From Lophius americanus (lineage: Eukaryota; Chordata; Actinopteri; Lophiiformes; Lophiidae): a stretch of DNA of 64,000 nucleotides. Location of the stretch: positions 12,210,001-12,274,000 of the forward strand of contig JBBDHG010000015.1 of the NCBI GenBank assembly GCA_037951165.1, in the 5' to 3' direction. The translations under genes were made by a program, and so were the position numbers. Below the pieces are notes generated by a model. The model was given only the letters and a program-made list of their open reading frames with translations. It ran no database searches and was not told where the DNA came from. Positions 1-12,900 of this stretch are shown here, piece by piece. Within the stretch, counting starts at the first letter, position 1. Each line of letters begins with the position of its first letter.

Positions 1-560
1 TTGTTGTTTACTTTTACACTGATGCATTTACAGCATGGGAAGAGTTAAAGCCAGGAGCACGAGGAATCGGGTATATTAAAGGGGGAAGGGAAGAAATTGC
101 AAAAACAGATCGGAGATACTTGTGGCTAGAGGAGGAGCAGTTTGCTCCATGAAAAGAAGAACCATTTTGCAGTGGATGAAGAAATAAAAGAGAAAAGAAG
201 GAGAAGGATTGAGACTGTTTGAAAGAATTTTGCAGAGGGTAAAACATTCCATACCCTTAAATTCATTTCACTTTTATTAAAGTGAGTTTTTGTATAACGG
301 GATTAATTGCTTTGTCTTTTTTGTATGGATGTATGATTTACTGTGTTTTTATTAATTTTACGCGGTGCTCTTTGCTTGTATCAGGATTTATTGTTGTAAT
401 TGGAGCACATTGTCCTCTGATCTTATGCAAAGCACTTTGTTACCCCTTTTGAGAAATGTGATATATAATAATGCTTTACTTACTCACTTTTCTGTTTTTC
501 ATTCACTTGCTATTTTTCCTCTCTCTTAGACTTAAAAGCTTTTTTTTTTGTATAAACCTG

Positions 561-629
<69 letters not shown>

Positions 630-1249
630 CATACAGTATAAACAGATGCAGATTCCACTCGACCTTGGCTGAAATGGTCAAGAATACCAGATGCTCTGTT
701 GGAACGTGCTTCTCTTAGAAATGTGACTGTTGCATCATTTTTTCCGACTCATTCCTCGACACATGGCCGCTGGCTCCATGTCCAAAATAACCCCAGGTGG
801 TATAAATGTATCCTTGTTACATCTGTGGTCACCTGATTGATCTGGCCTGAAGGGTCAGACAAGCCAGCTTCTGTCACCTTGAAACACATGATGTGTATGT
901 TTGTATTTATATTGTTAAAACAATAAAAATGTGACAATATTGTTTTCGTGTAAACAGCCATAGCTCTCTATTGAAAGGTCTGCCATACTTTTTAACACAA
1001 GACTCTCTTAAAAAGCATCAATGTAAATAAAGTTGTTGTTTTTTTTTAAAGGCAAAAAAATGCAGTGTTTCTTTTTTGCAGTTTGTTAAATTAGACAATT
1101 GAGGTTTGTATGTTTTTTTTAATATGTTATTATCTGATATTGTTGTAGTGGGAAGAGTATAATGAGTTTAAAGTTTTTTGAACTCTAAATGAGATCTTAC
1201 ATACACACAATGTTTACACATAATTAATTCATTTTCAGCTACTATTGTT
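1..1249. other. Intergenic sequence with a CA microsatellite, no gene seen
   Basis: No reading frame here resembles a known protein or has convincing splice sites. The clear feature is a CA dinucleotide run at about 562-626. The rest is AT-rich non-coding sequence. Confidence 0.6.
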
Positions 1250-1835
1250 GAGAGTGGTGTACCCATGGTGGAAAGTACTTTATTTGAGGTACTTGTACTT
1301 GAATTGAGTATTTCCATTTATGCTACTAAAAACTTATTTTTTACTACATTTCATGTGGAAAAAATTACCTTTCTACTGCATTAAATTTAAGATGTTAAAT
1401 GTTGTGATATAATGAAGGATCTTAAATATGAGAAAATTCTCCTAACTAACTAATATTTTAGTTAATTAACTAACTTTTTGCTCATTTTAAAAATGTCACA
1501 GATCTGAAAACGGGCTCTTTTGATGTAAAGTCCAGTTTCAGAGCTACATGGCTCCAATAACATGGGCTAAAATGATCCTATAGACTAAAAAGTGGTAAGG
1601 TTTCTTCATCTTTTAACATCTACAGCATTAACATGATCCTACACAATAATCCAGGAGTAATAAGTCCTATATAATATTAAAACACACAGAGGCAGTATTC
1701 TAGTGCACGAGAAGACCTTTTATGTTGATACTGTTGAGTACATTTTACTGATGATGCTCACACACTTTTGTAAGTAAGGCTTGGAATGCAGGTCTTTCAT
1801 GTGGTGGAGTATTAGATGACTTGGTCCCTTACTGT
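1250..1835. mobile_element. Degenerate non-autonomous teleost repeat (GTACTT-rich ends)
   Basis: The left end (about 1258-1385) is rich in GTACTT/AAGTAC words and runs into 'tatgctact' and 'actacatttca'. The right end (about 1730-1830) has 'tactgatgatgctcacac', 'gtaagtaaggcttggaatg' and 'gtggagtatt'. I recognise both ends as the termini of an abundant teleost DNA-transposon-derived repeat whose ends typically read as runs of AAGTACTT. The interior is diverged and has no coding capacity. Family assignment is from memory. Confidence 0.5.
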
Positions 1836-3914
1836 GAGTGTAGCATAGGTATGTGACCCTACCAAAATAAAACTAAGGCCAATATGTCAATTTCTCCGAG
1901 ATTAAGATAACAGATGTACTGTAAGCATGGCCACCAAGTATTTTGGGGTTTAAGAGTGAGATTGTGAATGGGATCCATGGAAGAAAAAGTTAAAGTCAGA
2001 TCAGTTGTCATACCAGTTAAGAATAATAGAGTGGCAGAGTTTTCTGGCGAAAAAATTACAGCATGGAAAAGTTTTTGACTGTTTGTACAAAACAGTTTAA
2101 TTTCACTTAATATAATAATATACAAAAGTGAAAATTCGCAGAAAAAAATGATTTTATTGATATGATCATCATTATAAACATCATTACCATTATCATTGTT
2201 ATTTTCTACATGATTCACCTTCAATTCTGATTTGTGTAAAAAAAAAAAAAAATCATTGAGCACCATAAAAGTTCATAAATAGCATTATTGGTTAAAGTAT
2301 TGATAATCTGTGCCAACATCTGCGTTATTTCGGGTGTTAACCCCCACATTTACCTCCCTGACTGGGTCTAATTCATCGCACGCTGCGTGTAAACTGGGAT
2401 TTAATTCCACCATTGCCATATTATGCCTCTGTCCAGCAGGACTCCAAATGACAATGAACAAGAGAGAAAATAAAGAAGACGTATTGAAAACCTTACCAGG
2501 AAAACAATAATAACAATAACCATACTTATAATAACAACAAGAAATTCCCTTAACAATGATGATAATTAAAAATTTGCACCATATTGTTGGAAACTGTACC
2601 GCTTACTGACTCTCCTAGACCAGCAGCTTAGACTGTTTTGAAGAACAGATGTACCGGAATGTTTGGAAGCCGTCATTTTTGAGATAAAACATCACTTATA
2701 TAAAAGATATTTTTCCTGTCTGACTGCTTGCACAAAAATAAAAGAAAGAAGAATTTTGGCTGTGAAACAAGTCACAGTAACACGCAGTAGCCGCGTGAAA
2801 AAAAAGGTTTCTAGCTTTTATACTAGATACAGGTTTCCTGATGTAGGAACCCTTCAACAGCCTCGTATTTAGTCTGACTTGTGTGGTTATAGTCCTATAA
2901 AGGTAAAACCTTTATTAAAAAAAAGGTTAAATGTTTTGTTAAACAAAACATTTCCATCCATCCATAATTTCGCATAAAGAGTTTATGCTATTAGAATCAG
3001 CTCCATTGTAGGGTAGGTAGTCTTTTAAAGGCTTTTTACACCGATGCAGATTTTTTTCAGTACTCCAATTCAAGAAAAAGGAATAGGAATAGACATTTTC
3101 TCCCCAAAATTGAACAAGAAGCCAAAGTTCTCAAACATCAATGTTGACAAAATGCCCACAGAGCAAAAACTTTGTCTTAAATAAGTAGGATTTGGCTTTT
3201 TAAATCTGAAAATAATTTTGCATAGAATAAAAAAGCAAGGGGAAAAATCGGACCACACATTTAACATGCCACTTTGAATGACTATGTCCAATAGACACAT
3301 TTCAGGCAATACTGAAGAAGGTTGGACACCTAGCTCTACTAAGTGGTAGAGAATAAATCAAATAGACACAGGAAATACAACATATCTGAATGTCAACTTA
3401 GTTGTGCTTAAATTAATTTTAGAATAAAACCTCGCCATATTTTCGACAGCAAATGTATTTCGGTGATGTTGAAATATTCTGCAGAGACACAGATTTCAAA
3501 ATCGCAATCAGACAGCAGTTCAGTTGGAGTCGTCCAGTTAAAGTAGAGGAAGGAAGGAAGGAAGGACGGCTGGTTTTGAATACCTGCAATGTGATGGAGG
3601 AGAGGTCGGAGGGAAGTCAGTCTCTTTGTATATTTCCCTTTTTTATGTGGGCATGGAATTAATCTCTGGAGACTGAACAGTACATGGAAATGGTTTACAT
3701 ACAAATACACATTTTCCTGATTTCTGTTTCTAGGGCCTTTTTCTCTCTTTTATGGCGCATACAAAAAACCCAAATCTTAACCCTGTTCTTTCCAACATCT
3801 CATCAGTCGTCTCTCTTCGTCTTCCATATTTTCCCCCTCTCGGTTTGCATCTTCAACCTCGACCCCCTCTTTCTGTCCTTCTGTGGCAGTCTGTTATTCA
3901 CCCTGTCCATCTGT
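1836..3914. other. mmp14: Region downstream of mmp14, probably including its 3' UTR
   Basis: No independent gene is supported. Because mmp14 is on the minus strand and stops at 3915, the right part of this interval is likely its 3' untranslated region. Several TTTATT words on the plus strand (AATAAA on minus) occur, but none is clearly the used poly(A) signal. Long open frames here lack codon bias and homology. Confidence 0.4.
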
Positions 3915-6900
3915 CTACACCTTGTCCAGGAGGGATCTCTGGCAGTAGAGGAGGCGTCGAGGCGTGCCGTACTTCCGGAAGAACAAAAGCACTCCCAGGG
4001 TGACCATGACCAGCACCAGGAGGAGGAGAGGGATCACCACAGCTGCTGGCCCAGCGCCGCTCTGTGATTCGTTCACCTCGATGATGATCACCTCCTCTTC
4101 CCGACCCTTCTTGGGCTCGTCGCCTTCGCAGCCCATCCAATCCCTGAGCACAGATTTGGGGTAGCCGGACTCCACTTTCATGTACTGGTTGTTGAATTTC
4201 CAGTACTTGTTGGCTTTGTAGAAATAAGTGTATGCTGAGGAAGAGGGAAGATAAGAAGATGTTTGATGAAAGTCAAAACCTAACAACACATCTGTTGTCT
4301 GGGTTAGAACTACTCTATTTGATATTATGTCAACAAACTTTTTTTTGTACCAACTATTTTACTGGCAAATATGAACTGGTTAATTTATTCCTCTGCAAAA
4401 AGTCTAGTTACAACAAGTAGATATTAAGTTAAGGGGGGTAAATACTTTTTCACATGATTTAGGCATCAGATCACTTTTTTCCATTATTAAATGAAAATTA
4501 TCATTTAAAGTTGTCATTTTGTTTGTACTCAGGTTGCATTTGTTTTATGTTGAGCCAACAATTTAGTCTGAGATACCCTGAAGAGTAGAGGGCGTCAGGA
4601 GGGGGCCTGATCACTTTTAATGACACCGTAGAAACATGATAAATGTGGGTTATTAAACTTACATCCATCTTCGCTCATAATGGCAGCTTTTATGTTATCC
4701 GGTGCACCACTCCACATGCTGATGGGCTTGGGATAACCGCTGTCCACGGTACGAGTCTGCTCGTTAAAGCGGTAATACCTGCAAACCACACAATGACAAA
4801 TTGTTAAAAAAAAAGATATACTCTGACAAGAAAAAAAACAATGGGGCATCAGTTCATAAAACATAGTGTTGTTTCAGGGGATTTGCACTTTCATTCTTCA
4901 TTCTAAAGTTAGACAGAATATTCTGCAGTTACACAGAAATTATACGTGGGAGTGAATTCTAAGGCTGATTCTCAATTTGTAGATGTACTGAACAGTATGG
5001 AGGCAAAATTAAAAAAAAAAACATTTAAATTGAATGTAATCAAATCGAAGCTTCCTGACAAAATTATAATATATTTATGTAAAAGAATGTGTCACCAATT
5101 TAGCATCACGGCCCTATAAACCTGTGGAACGCACAACGAAGACAATTAAAAAAGGATGAAACTTATTGCAGCAGATCATGAGCTAATTTATTTTTGAATG
5201 ACCTCTGATGGTTCAGGGATTTTTTTGTTTCACCTCTTGCAGCTAATGTAGCATTCGGCAAAACAGAGGGCAAACAGAATTTTGATAGGCTCACTTCTTC
5301 GTAACACCACACATATTTTCCATATTAAAGATATTAGTTTGTGAATCAAATTACCTCAAGGAGGGAGATTTTTGCTTCATACATCGCTTACCGAAAAAAC
5401 AAAGGCTTTGTAAAATGATGAAATTGAATGCCCGTACGTAAAATGGTAATAAAAACAAAATTCCACATAAGTTGACAAATCTTAATAATAACAATTTCTC
5501 AAACTATGTCCATGAAACGTTCTATGGTGTAGACTTGTGTCCTTCTTAAGTGCGTGATGGAGAATAGTGAGGTCAGGCAGATAACATACAAGAGATAGCA
5601 TGTGATTGTCTCAAATGCTAACATGATTATTATCTTCCTGAGGGTACATATACATATTTTTAATTATATGACAATATCTTTTGCACAGACTAATGCACAA
5701 AATCTGTAAAACGTATTTAAACTTCCACATGTAAAAAATAAAATAAATAAAGCTATTATGAGTGTGCACATCCTATCACTGTAAAAACTGTTTTATTTCT
5801 TCAAAGGTGTGGATGGGATCAGGAATAATTGAGAATGACCTTTTTTTAAAACCCTGCCTGTATCTGTGCTTCAGGGGCATATCTGTTGTTCAGGTGTTTT
5901 TGTGGACTGTGTATTACACCATCCCTCTCAGGGGATATGGTTAGAATATGCGAGAGAAAAGAAAGTTTATGCTCATATTTGTGTTAAAAGTGAGATGCAT
6001 ATCTGTAGTTACATTTGCAGCTGCATTAAAGACAGGAAGGACAAAGTGTGAGTCAGATGCCTGAAATGTTCCATGCTTTCATCATAGCAAGTTTTCAGAT
6101 AAGCATAGTTAGAGTACAAGTCTTAACAAGGTGTTGCACTGAAGTATCAGCAGTATTTGTTTAGGCTAAAGAGAAAGAGATTAAATCGATGCACAGTTGC
6201 TGCAGGAATGCATAAGCAATGTTTCATAAATACAATAGATTCAGTCTATCTAATCTATCCATCTCAGGGGAGAATGAAGAATTATTCTAGTGATTTGAAA
6301 TGAGTGGTGATTTGAAATTTGGAGGATAATTTACCCTAGCCTTCAAAGTTGATGGTGCTGATTATACATATAAACTCACTTAGTGCCTCTGAAAAAGTAT
6401 GTCTGTCCTGTTGGAGTGTAGAAGAGAGCAGCATCAATTTTGTCTTTGGGCAGATCCGTGCCCAGGTCTTTCAGGCTCTTTGGAGAATCCTTGTCCATAC
6501 TGGACTCACTGAAAACCCAGTATCTGTCACCTAGGGTGAGGAGAAGAAGAGAAAAGACAGACAGTCATATAGTTGACACAGGAAATCCATAACTTGAGCA
6601 GCAGAAAACCACTGGGAATATTGACTCAATTAAAACTTGGTATTGGAGCTACCTTTGAAGAAGACAAATTTCCCATCATCCCTCTCATAGGCGGCGTTGA
6701 TGTTTGAAGGTAAGCCTTTCCAGAAGTGACTGATAGTCATTGGGTAACCTGTCAACACCTTGTTGTTACGCACCCGCCAGAACCACTTGTCCTGCAAACA
6801 CACAAATACAGATAGATTAAAAATACTATACAAATTATACCAAAATTTGACTCCTTTCACTTAATTTAGCATTTTAGTGCTAAGAAATATCATTGACTGA

Positions 6901-9900
6901 CTGCCAAAAATCTTAATAATATAGGAAAACTGTTCATCAGATGCTGATCTGCTCCTATTCTTTAAGTATTAAGTAGTGTTTTTGATTAAAAATAAATTTG
7001 TGTTTGGGAAAATGAAATGTTCTTTTTGTTGCAGTAATTTATACACTAGATTAAGTAGTTTTTAAACAATTCATTAAAATTAAATAATTGTTCATTTACA
7101 GTACAATTGTAATTTAACACTATTCTGCGCAAGCTAAAATGATCTGGCTGAGTTTAATCAAAAGACAAAGACAAATATTTAAATGTAACTAAGAGCATCA
7201 AGATCATTTAGTCATAAATAAATAATGACTTTATTCCGCTTAGATGTCTTGGTTTTGTTTATGCGGGCCAACTGTCACACTCTTACTGGGACACACTGCT
7301 AGAATGGAGCCATCATTTCAATTATCAGTAACACATGGGCTTTATTCTAATATCAAGTCAACATGTGTGCTGTAATAAATGTTCCCTGAAAACATTTGAG
7401 TGTTTGAGGAAAATGGTCACCTCTACCTTAAATACAAACTTTTCCCCTCTGAGGATAGCGATGGTGTCAAAGTGTCCCTCGCAGATGTCGGGGCCATGTT
7501 CTGGCTTGGACTGCTTTGTGGGTCGGGGCGGAGGAGGAGGAGGAGGAGGAGCCCCAGACTTGGTTCCTGTGGTGGGAAAGGTGTTCGGAAGAGTTAGATG
7601 ACTACGAACTCAATAGATTTATATACCCTGAAAGACGGGGATATTACGGAATCACCATCGTCATCACCACGTCTGCCGCCGCAGGTCCTTTGTCTTAACT
7701 CGTGATATAAATCTGTATCATGGGTCACTTTTAAAATTTGAGTGTTTCGGGGAAAGTTTGGTTATATATTTCTGATTGTCAGGCCATAATTTCTCAACCG
7801 TTGGTCCGATTTAGTCCAGATATTGTGCATTTGAATCGATTCAAGGAAATCTTTTTGGTACATATCATATGTTACTCACTAGAGGGAGTTTTCTTACGAA
7901 AACCACTGTTGCCAAGAAATAACTCAAAAACTATATCTTTGATAATTTTCAAATTTTATATACACATAGGCCTTAGTGTGAGGAGGAACTGGATTGATTT
8001 TGGGAAAAGGTTAGTATTATGATTCTAACACTAGGGGGAGCTTTAGTTCCAAAAGTTTTCGGCCGATAATTTGTCAGAGATTTGTCCCATTTAGTCCAAA
8101 TTTGAAACATATGAATGGACTTGATGAGAACTGTCTTGTATATATATTTTTCTCTAATAGTTTATATTTGAGTCACCAGGGAGATTTTTTTTAAGAATTA
8201 CACTGTTTTTAAGCCATAAACTCCTAATTGTTGGTCCGTTTTTGTCCAATTTTGGTGTATATGAATCGACACAAGGTATCTTGCATATCATAATTTACTC
8301 TAAAAGTTTGAAATTGACTCACAAAGAGAACTTCCTGTACCTGTTACGGACATAACTTCACATTTAATTCGAGGAGTTAAATCAGGGCTGTTGCCTTATG
8401 ATGCAGGAGATTGAGGAACTTTCGGGGATATAGCCTTACTGTTGGGGACGAAAGCATAGTTTAAACCCCCCAGTTGAACACACATTTAATATTTTGTTTT
8501 CATGACTAAATACAGTAGCTTTAAAATCAACGAAAGGCCAATAAATAACAATTATACTGTGTGTTTAGAGTTAATTAGTCAGTGCTAATGCTGGGAATTA
8601 TCAGCATATGAGCCAGCAAATCATTCCTATTTTAAGGGAAAACTGTCTGGTAAAAAGTCACTGCAAGTATTCTCAGATAGAACAACGCACCGTAGATGGT
8701 TTGAATGCCCCTACGGTCGTCATCTGGGAGCTGGAAATGTTCTGTATCGAACCACTGGTAGAAGGGGGCCATGATTGCTGAGGGGTTGTTGGAGTGCTCA
8801 AGACCCAGAGCATGACCCAGCTCATGGACAGCCACCAGGAAAACGTCATTACCTTCAGAAAAGAAAAAATACAGTTTTGGTTTCTGTTGCTCAATGTTTA
8901 CATAGTAACTTCTAATCTCTTTCTTTTACCTCCCTGGTCGACATTTCCGGTGGTCCAGGGCTCAGCGAGGTCGAAGTGCGTGTCCCCACCAATGCCCTGT
9001 CCGGGGAAGTAAGCGTGAGCCAGGAAGCCACCTTCACCATCAAACGGTGTGCTGTCGCCATGGAAACCATCTGCAAAGGACAGCATGATGTCTGCAAACT
9101 TGTCGACCTTGTCTCGGATGTGGCTGAAGGGTATCTCTCTGAAGGTGAGGGGGATCGCACTCTCCCAAACCCTGAAGGCTTTTCTGATGGCTTCATAAGT
9201 GGCCCGTTCACCGACCTTTGGAGTGTAGTTCTCTATGCTGTTACAAGAAACGGTGATTAAGGGCCGGATTGGATGGAGACGAGCAAGTTAAGTCTTATTA
9301 TTACAGCACTTGTCAAAACAAAATTTTCTCAGAGCTTTGTTATAAAAGGCAAAACGTCAACCTTCATTGTCTACTGTTGATTAGTCTCTAGTCTTTTATG
9401 GCATAAAACAGGTGTCTTAACAGGTACTATGAATACCACTGAAATAAAACAAATCCCTCCACCATTACTAAACAGAAGTATTTTAATTATTTCCTATTCT
9501 TTAGTGGAAAATTCAAATTATACTGTTAAGATTTAGACAGTCCAGTGTTTTGTTTCATTCAGGCTAAAATAATTAATCAGTTAATCAATATTGACAGGCA
9601 AAGGTCAATTAATCTAGTGTAACTCTATTCAATATATTAGTGAAAAATTGTAAAAATATGTGGTTTCCACCATTCTTTTCCCGGTCTTTTATGCAATAAA
9701 ACTGAACCTGTTTGGGTTTTCGCAAGTTGACCAAACAAAAGATATATGAATATTTCAAACAGGAGATATTTTTATGGAGTAGCTGCTAAATCAAGAAACT
9801 AGGATTAGATGTAGCCCTTAATATCGTTGACATGAATCATCACTTGCATAAAATAATAACATGTGAAACTTTAGTGGCAAACAGCAGAAGACTGTACCTG

Positions 9901-12900
9901 AAGGTCACTTCAGACTTGTCCCACTTCAGACCTTGGACAGCATATCTCTTCCTCCTCAGGTTGGTTTTCAGCTCCGGGCCAAACTTGTCTGGGACGCCAC
10001 ACCGCGGCCGGCTCATCGCCCTGGCCAGGGAAAAAAATAAATAATTTCAGCTATGCAAAATATTCAGACTCCTGTGGAGGACACGTTTTTCGTGCAAATT
10101 CACCTTGAATTCTGACACTGTCTTAAATCCTCTTTGAATCAAGTAATAATCTGGGACCACGCAAGTAATACACTCAATCAGGACTCACTCTATCGTGTTG
10201 GTGTCAATGGAGCCACTGATGGTCAAACCATAAAACCTCTGCATGGCTGATATTGCTGTTACAATGGACTTTGGCGAGCGGAGAGCTTGGGCTCTGACAT
10301 CACCTGGAGGAAGGTAGCCATACTGCTGCAACCAGGCCTGCAAGATGGAGAGAAGAATGAAAATGATGTGGATTTGTTTGGTTTCTTTTGACAATGATTT
10401 TCTTTTGGTAGTCCAAAGCAACAGATAAATCTATTAGGTATAACTAAAATAAGATTTTATATTTACATAAGGACACAATTCACTCTACCTATACAGAGTT
10501 GAGTCAAGAAGCAACATAAAACTCAAAAAAGTTAGTGCATTAGTGTGATACAGTCTAAATGCTCGCTCAGATCTTATATCTGTGATCCAGATAACATTTC
10601 TAAGAGAAAAAAAGACTGTGAGATTGTGTTAGCAAAGCATGGCCTTGTGAAAGGTTGGACCCGGACTCCGTTGAGATGCTGTGATAGGTCCTGAAAAGAA
10701 AATTCAATGCTCACAGACTCTGCAACATGGCTGCATTATCACAGCTCTGCAAACAAGAGTGGGCAAGTATTGTACCCGAGTGAAATTTAGTAGTGTAGTG
10801 TAGTAATAGTGCAATTTAAGCCTAAAAACATTTAGCAGAGGGTATTTATTGTTTTTGGATATGAAAACATATTTCCATACAAAAACAGATATGACAACAA
10901 AACTGCAAACAGCTAAATAAGTACCAACATATAAAGAGATGTTTTTATATTGTAGTTATAAGGATTTCTGCAAAACAATTATCTATATCTGAGTTAATCT
11001 GTACTTAATTAGATGTGCCAGAAACAAAACCTCAAGAAAATATGTTAGAAACATCATAGTCAACAAAAGATAAGGGATTAACCACTAGTACTAAAAATGT
11101 GGGTGTCTCCTTCCAGTCAACTTTCTGAGCTTGTCGGGACGTGCTTCTAGAAGCTCAGGTGTATTAAATAGATTGCACGGAGAAGAAGGGAGACAAAAGG
11201 TGACTGCATATTTTAACCAACAAATCCTCCCCCCTGCAGTAGCCAGCACACCGTGAAACAAATCGGTGTGTTAAATTTATTGTTGTTTCTTCATGTGTGT
11301 TCTGTGAAATAACCCGTTTACTTTAATGCCACATGATTTGTGCTGAACTTATTACAGGGAACTTTGTTGTGGGGTCATTAGGCAAAATAAAATGCACAAT
11401 CTGAAAACACTTGTGTCATTTCAGTCAGAATGATCCTGAAGGCTGTCTAGACAATCCCAGCCAAAGACAACTGGCGGTTGCAAATGCTGTAAAAAGGCTC
11501 CTCATGGCTTGAGTGTAAGATTGGATCACTGTAAATGTTTTTCCTCCTCTTCCTCTCTCTCTGTCTGCTTTCATGTCAACCAAAACCAACAATATTTATA
11601 TTCACATATGTAAGGGCAACCCATTCTTTCCGGCGGCTGTTGCTGGTGGTCTAAGAATAATTTACTTTCTTTCCAAGCGTTGGATGAGAAGATTAACACA
11701 AGCGTTGTTTTCTGGAGATTATTAGTTAAGCATTAAGACTAGAAGTATAGGTTTATGGCTAGCCCCTTGATGTCTCATTGTTTGATGACAAATGAGAGAT
11801 AGTGAATGCTAACAGTAGCCAATTTACAAAGAAGTCAGTAGGTCACATAACATGAAGTTTGTACAAAGTTTGCTAACATTTGCTTACATTAGCTATAACA
11901 GAGAGATGAACAGTGCAGGGATTTGGTTAGCTCAGCAGAAATAAGGGCTAACAGTTAGTAGTCAAACACTAATGACAAATAAGGGACAGTAAATGCTAAT
12001 AGTAGCCAAACTACGAAGAAGACTCAAGGCCAAAATAGCATCAAAGCCATACAAAGTTTGCTAACACTTGCCAATATTAGCCATTAAAAGACATGTGCAA
12101 CAGAGCAAAGAGGTGGTTAGCCTAACATTAAGACTAGAAATAAGGGCAACCACCTGCCTTTTTTTGAACAGCAGTCACCGTGGCTACATTTGACAAGTAA
12201 AGGATAGTAAATGCTAACAGTAGTCAAATGACAAAGAAGAGTAAAGGCCAAAAAATAACATCGAGGAGATACAAAGTTTGCTAAAACTTGCCAGCAGTAG
12301 CCATTGAAAGACAGTTGCAGCAGAGCTAGGATAAAGTTATGTTATAAGGGTTAACAACTAACTTTTGTGTGAACAACAGCCATTGTGGCACCCAAATAAC
12401 AGATAAGGAATAGAAAATGATAACAGTAGCCAATTTATAAAGAATACATGAGTTCACAATAATACCGAGGCCATAGTGTTTGCTAAGCTAGCCAAAAACT
12501 TTGATGTACAGCAGCGGCTGCAATTTAAAAAGAGAAATAGATGGTAAAGGTTAATATTATCTAATGTTGAGAATACCAAGTTACAATAACATCAAGCCAA
12601 TTTAAATTTTTCTACCATCTGCCATTATAATACAGTTTGGACAACAATCTTTAATAAATTGAGTTGAAGGTTGTATTTTATCAGTTGTAAACTTTACTTT
12701 TACTGAATAGAATGCTTGTGCATTTTCATCTTTCATCTTTAAAAGATTACAGTCTGGCTGTAAATGTCTCTAATCTCTACTAAAATAACATGCTCACATA
12801 ATTTGCACAAGCACTAAGTGTAATAATAAAACATTTTGGTTTGGCAGTGGAGAGTATAAGTTTAACAAAGAGTAATGCCGCACATAATTAGTTTGCTTTA

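Noticed and set aside
1859..2266. 135-codon minus-strand frame downstream of mmp14
   Set aside because: Low-complexity Asn/Asp and Ile/Phe runs from AT-rich DNA; no family motif.
3684..4067. Plus-strand frames over the last mmp14 exon
   Set aside because: Antisense shadows of the mmp14 TM/tail exon, which has unmistakable family motifs.
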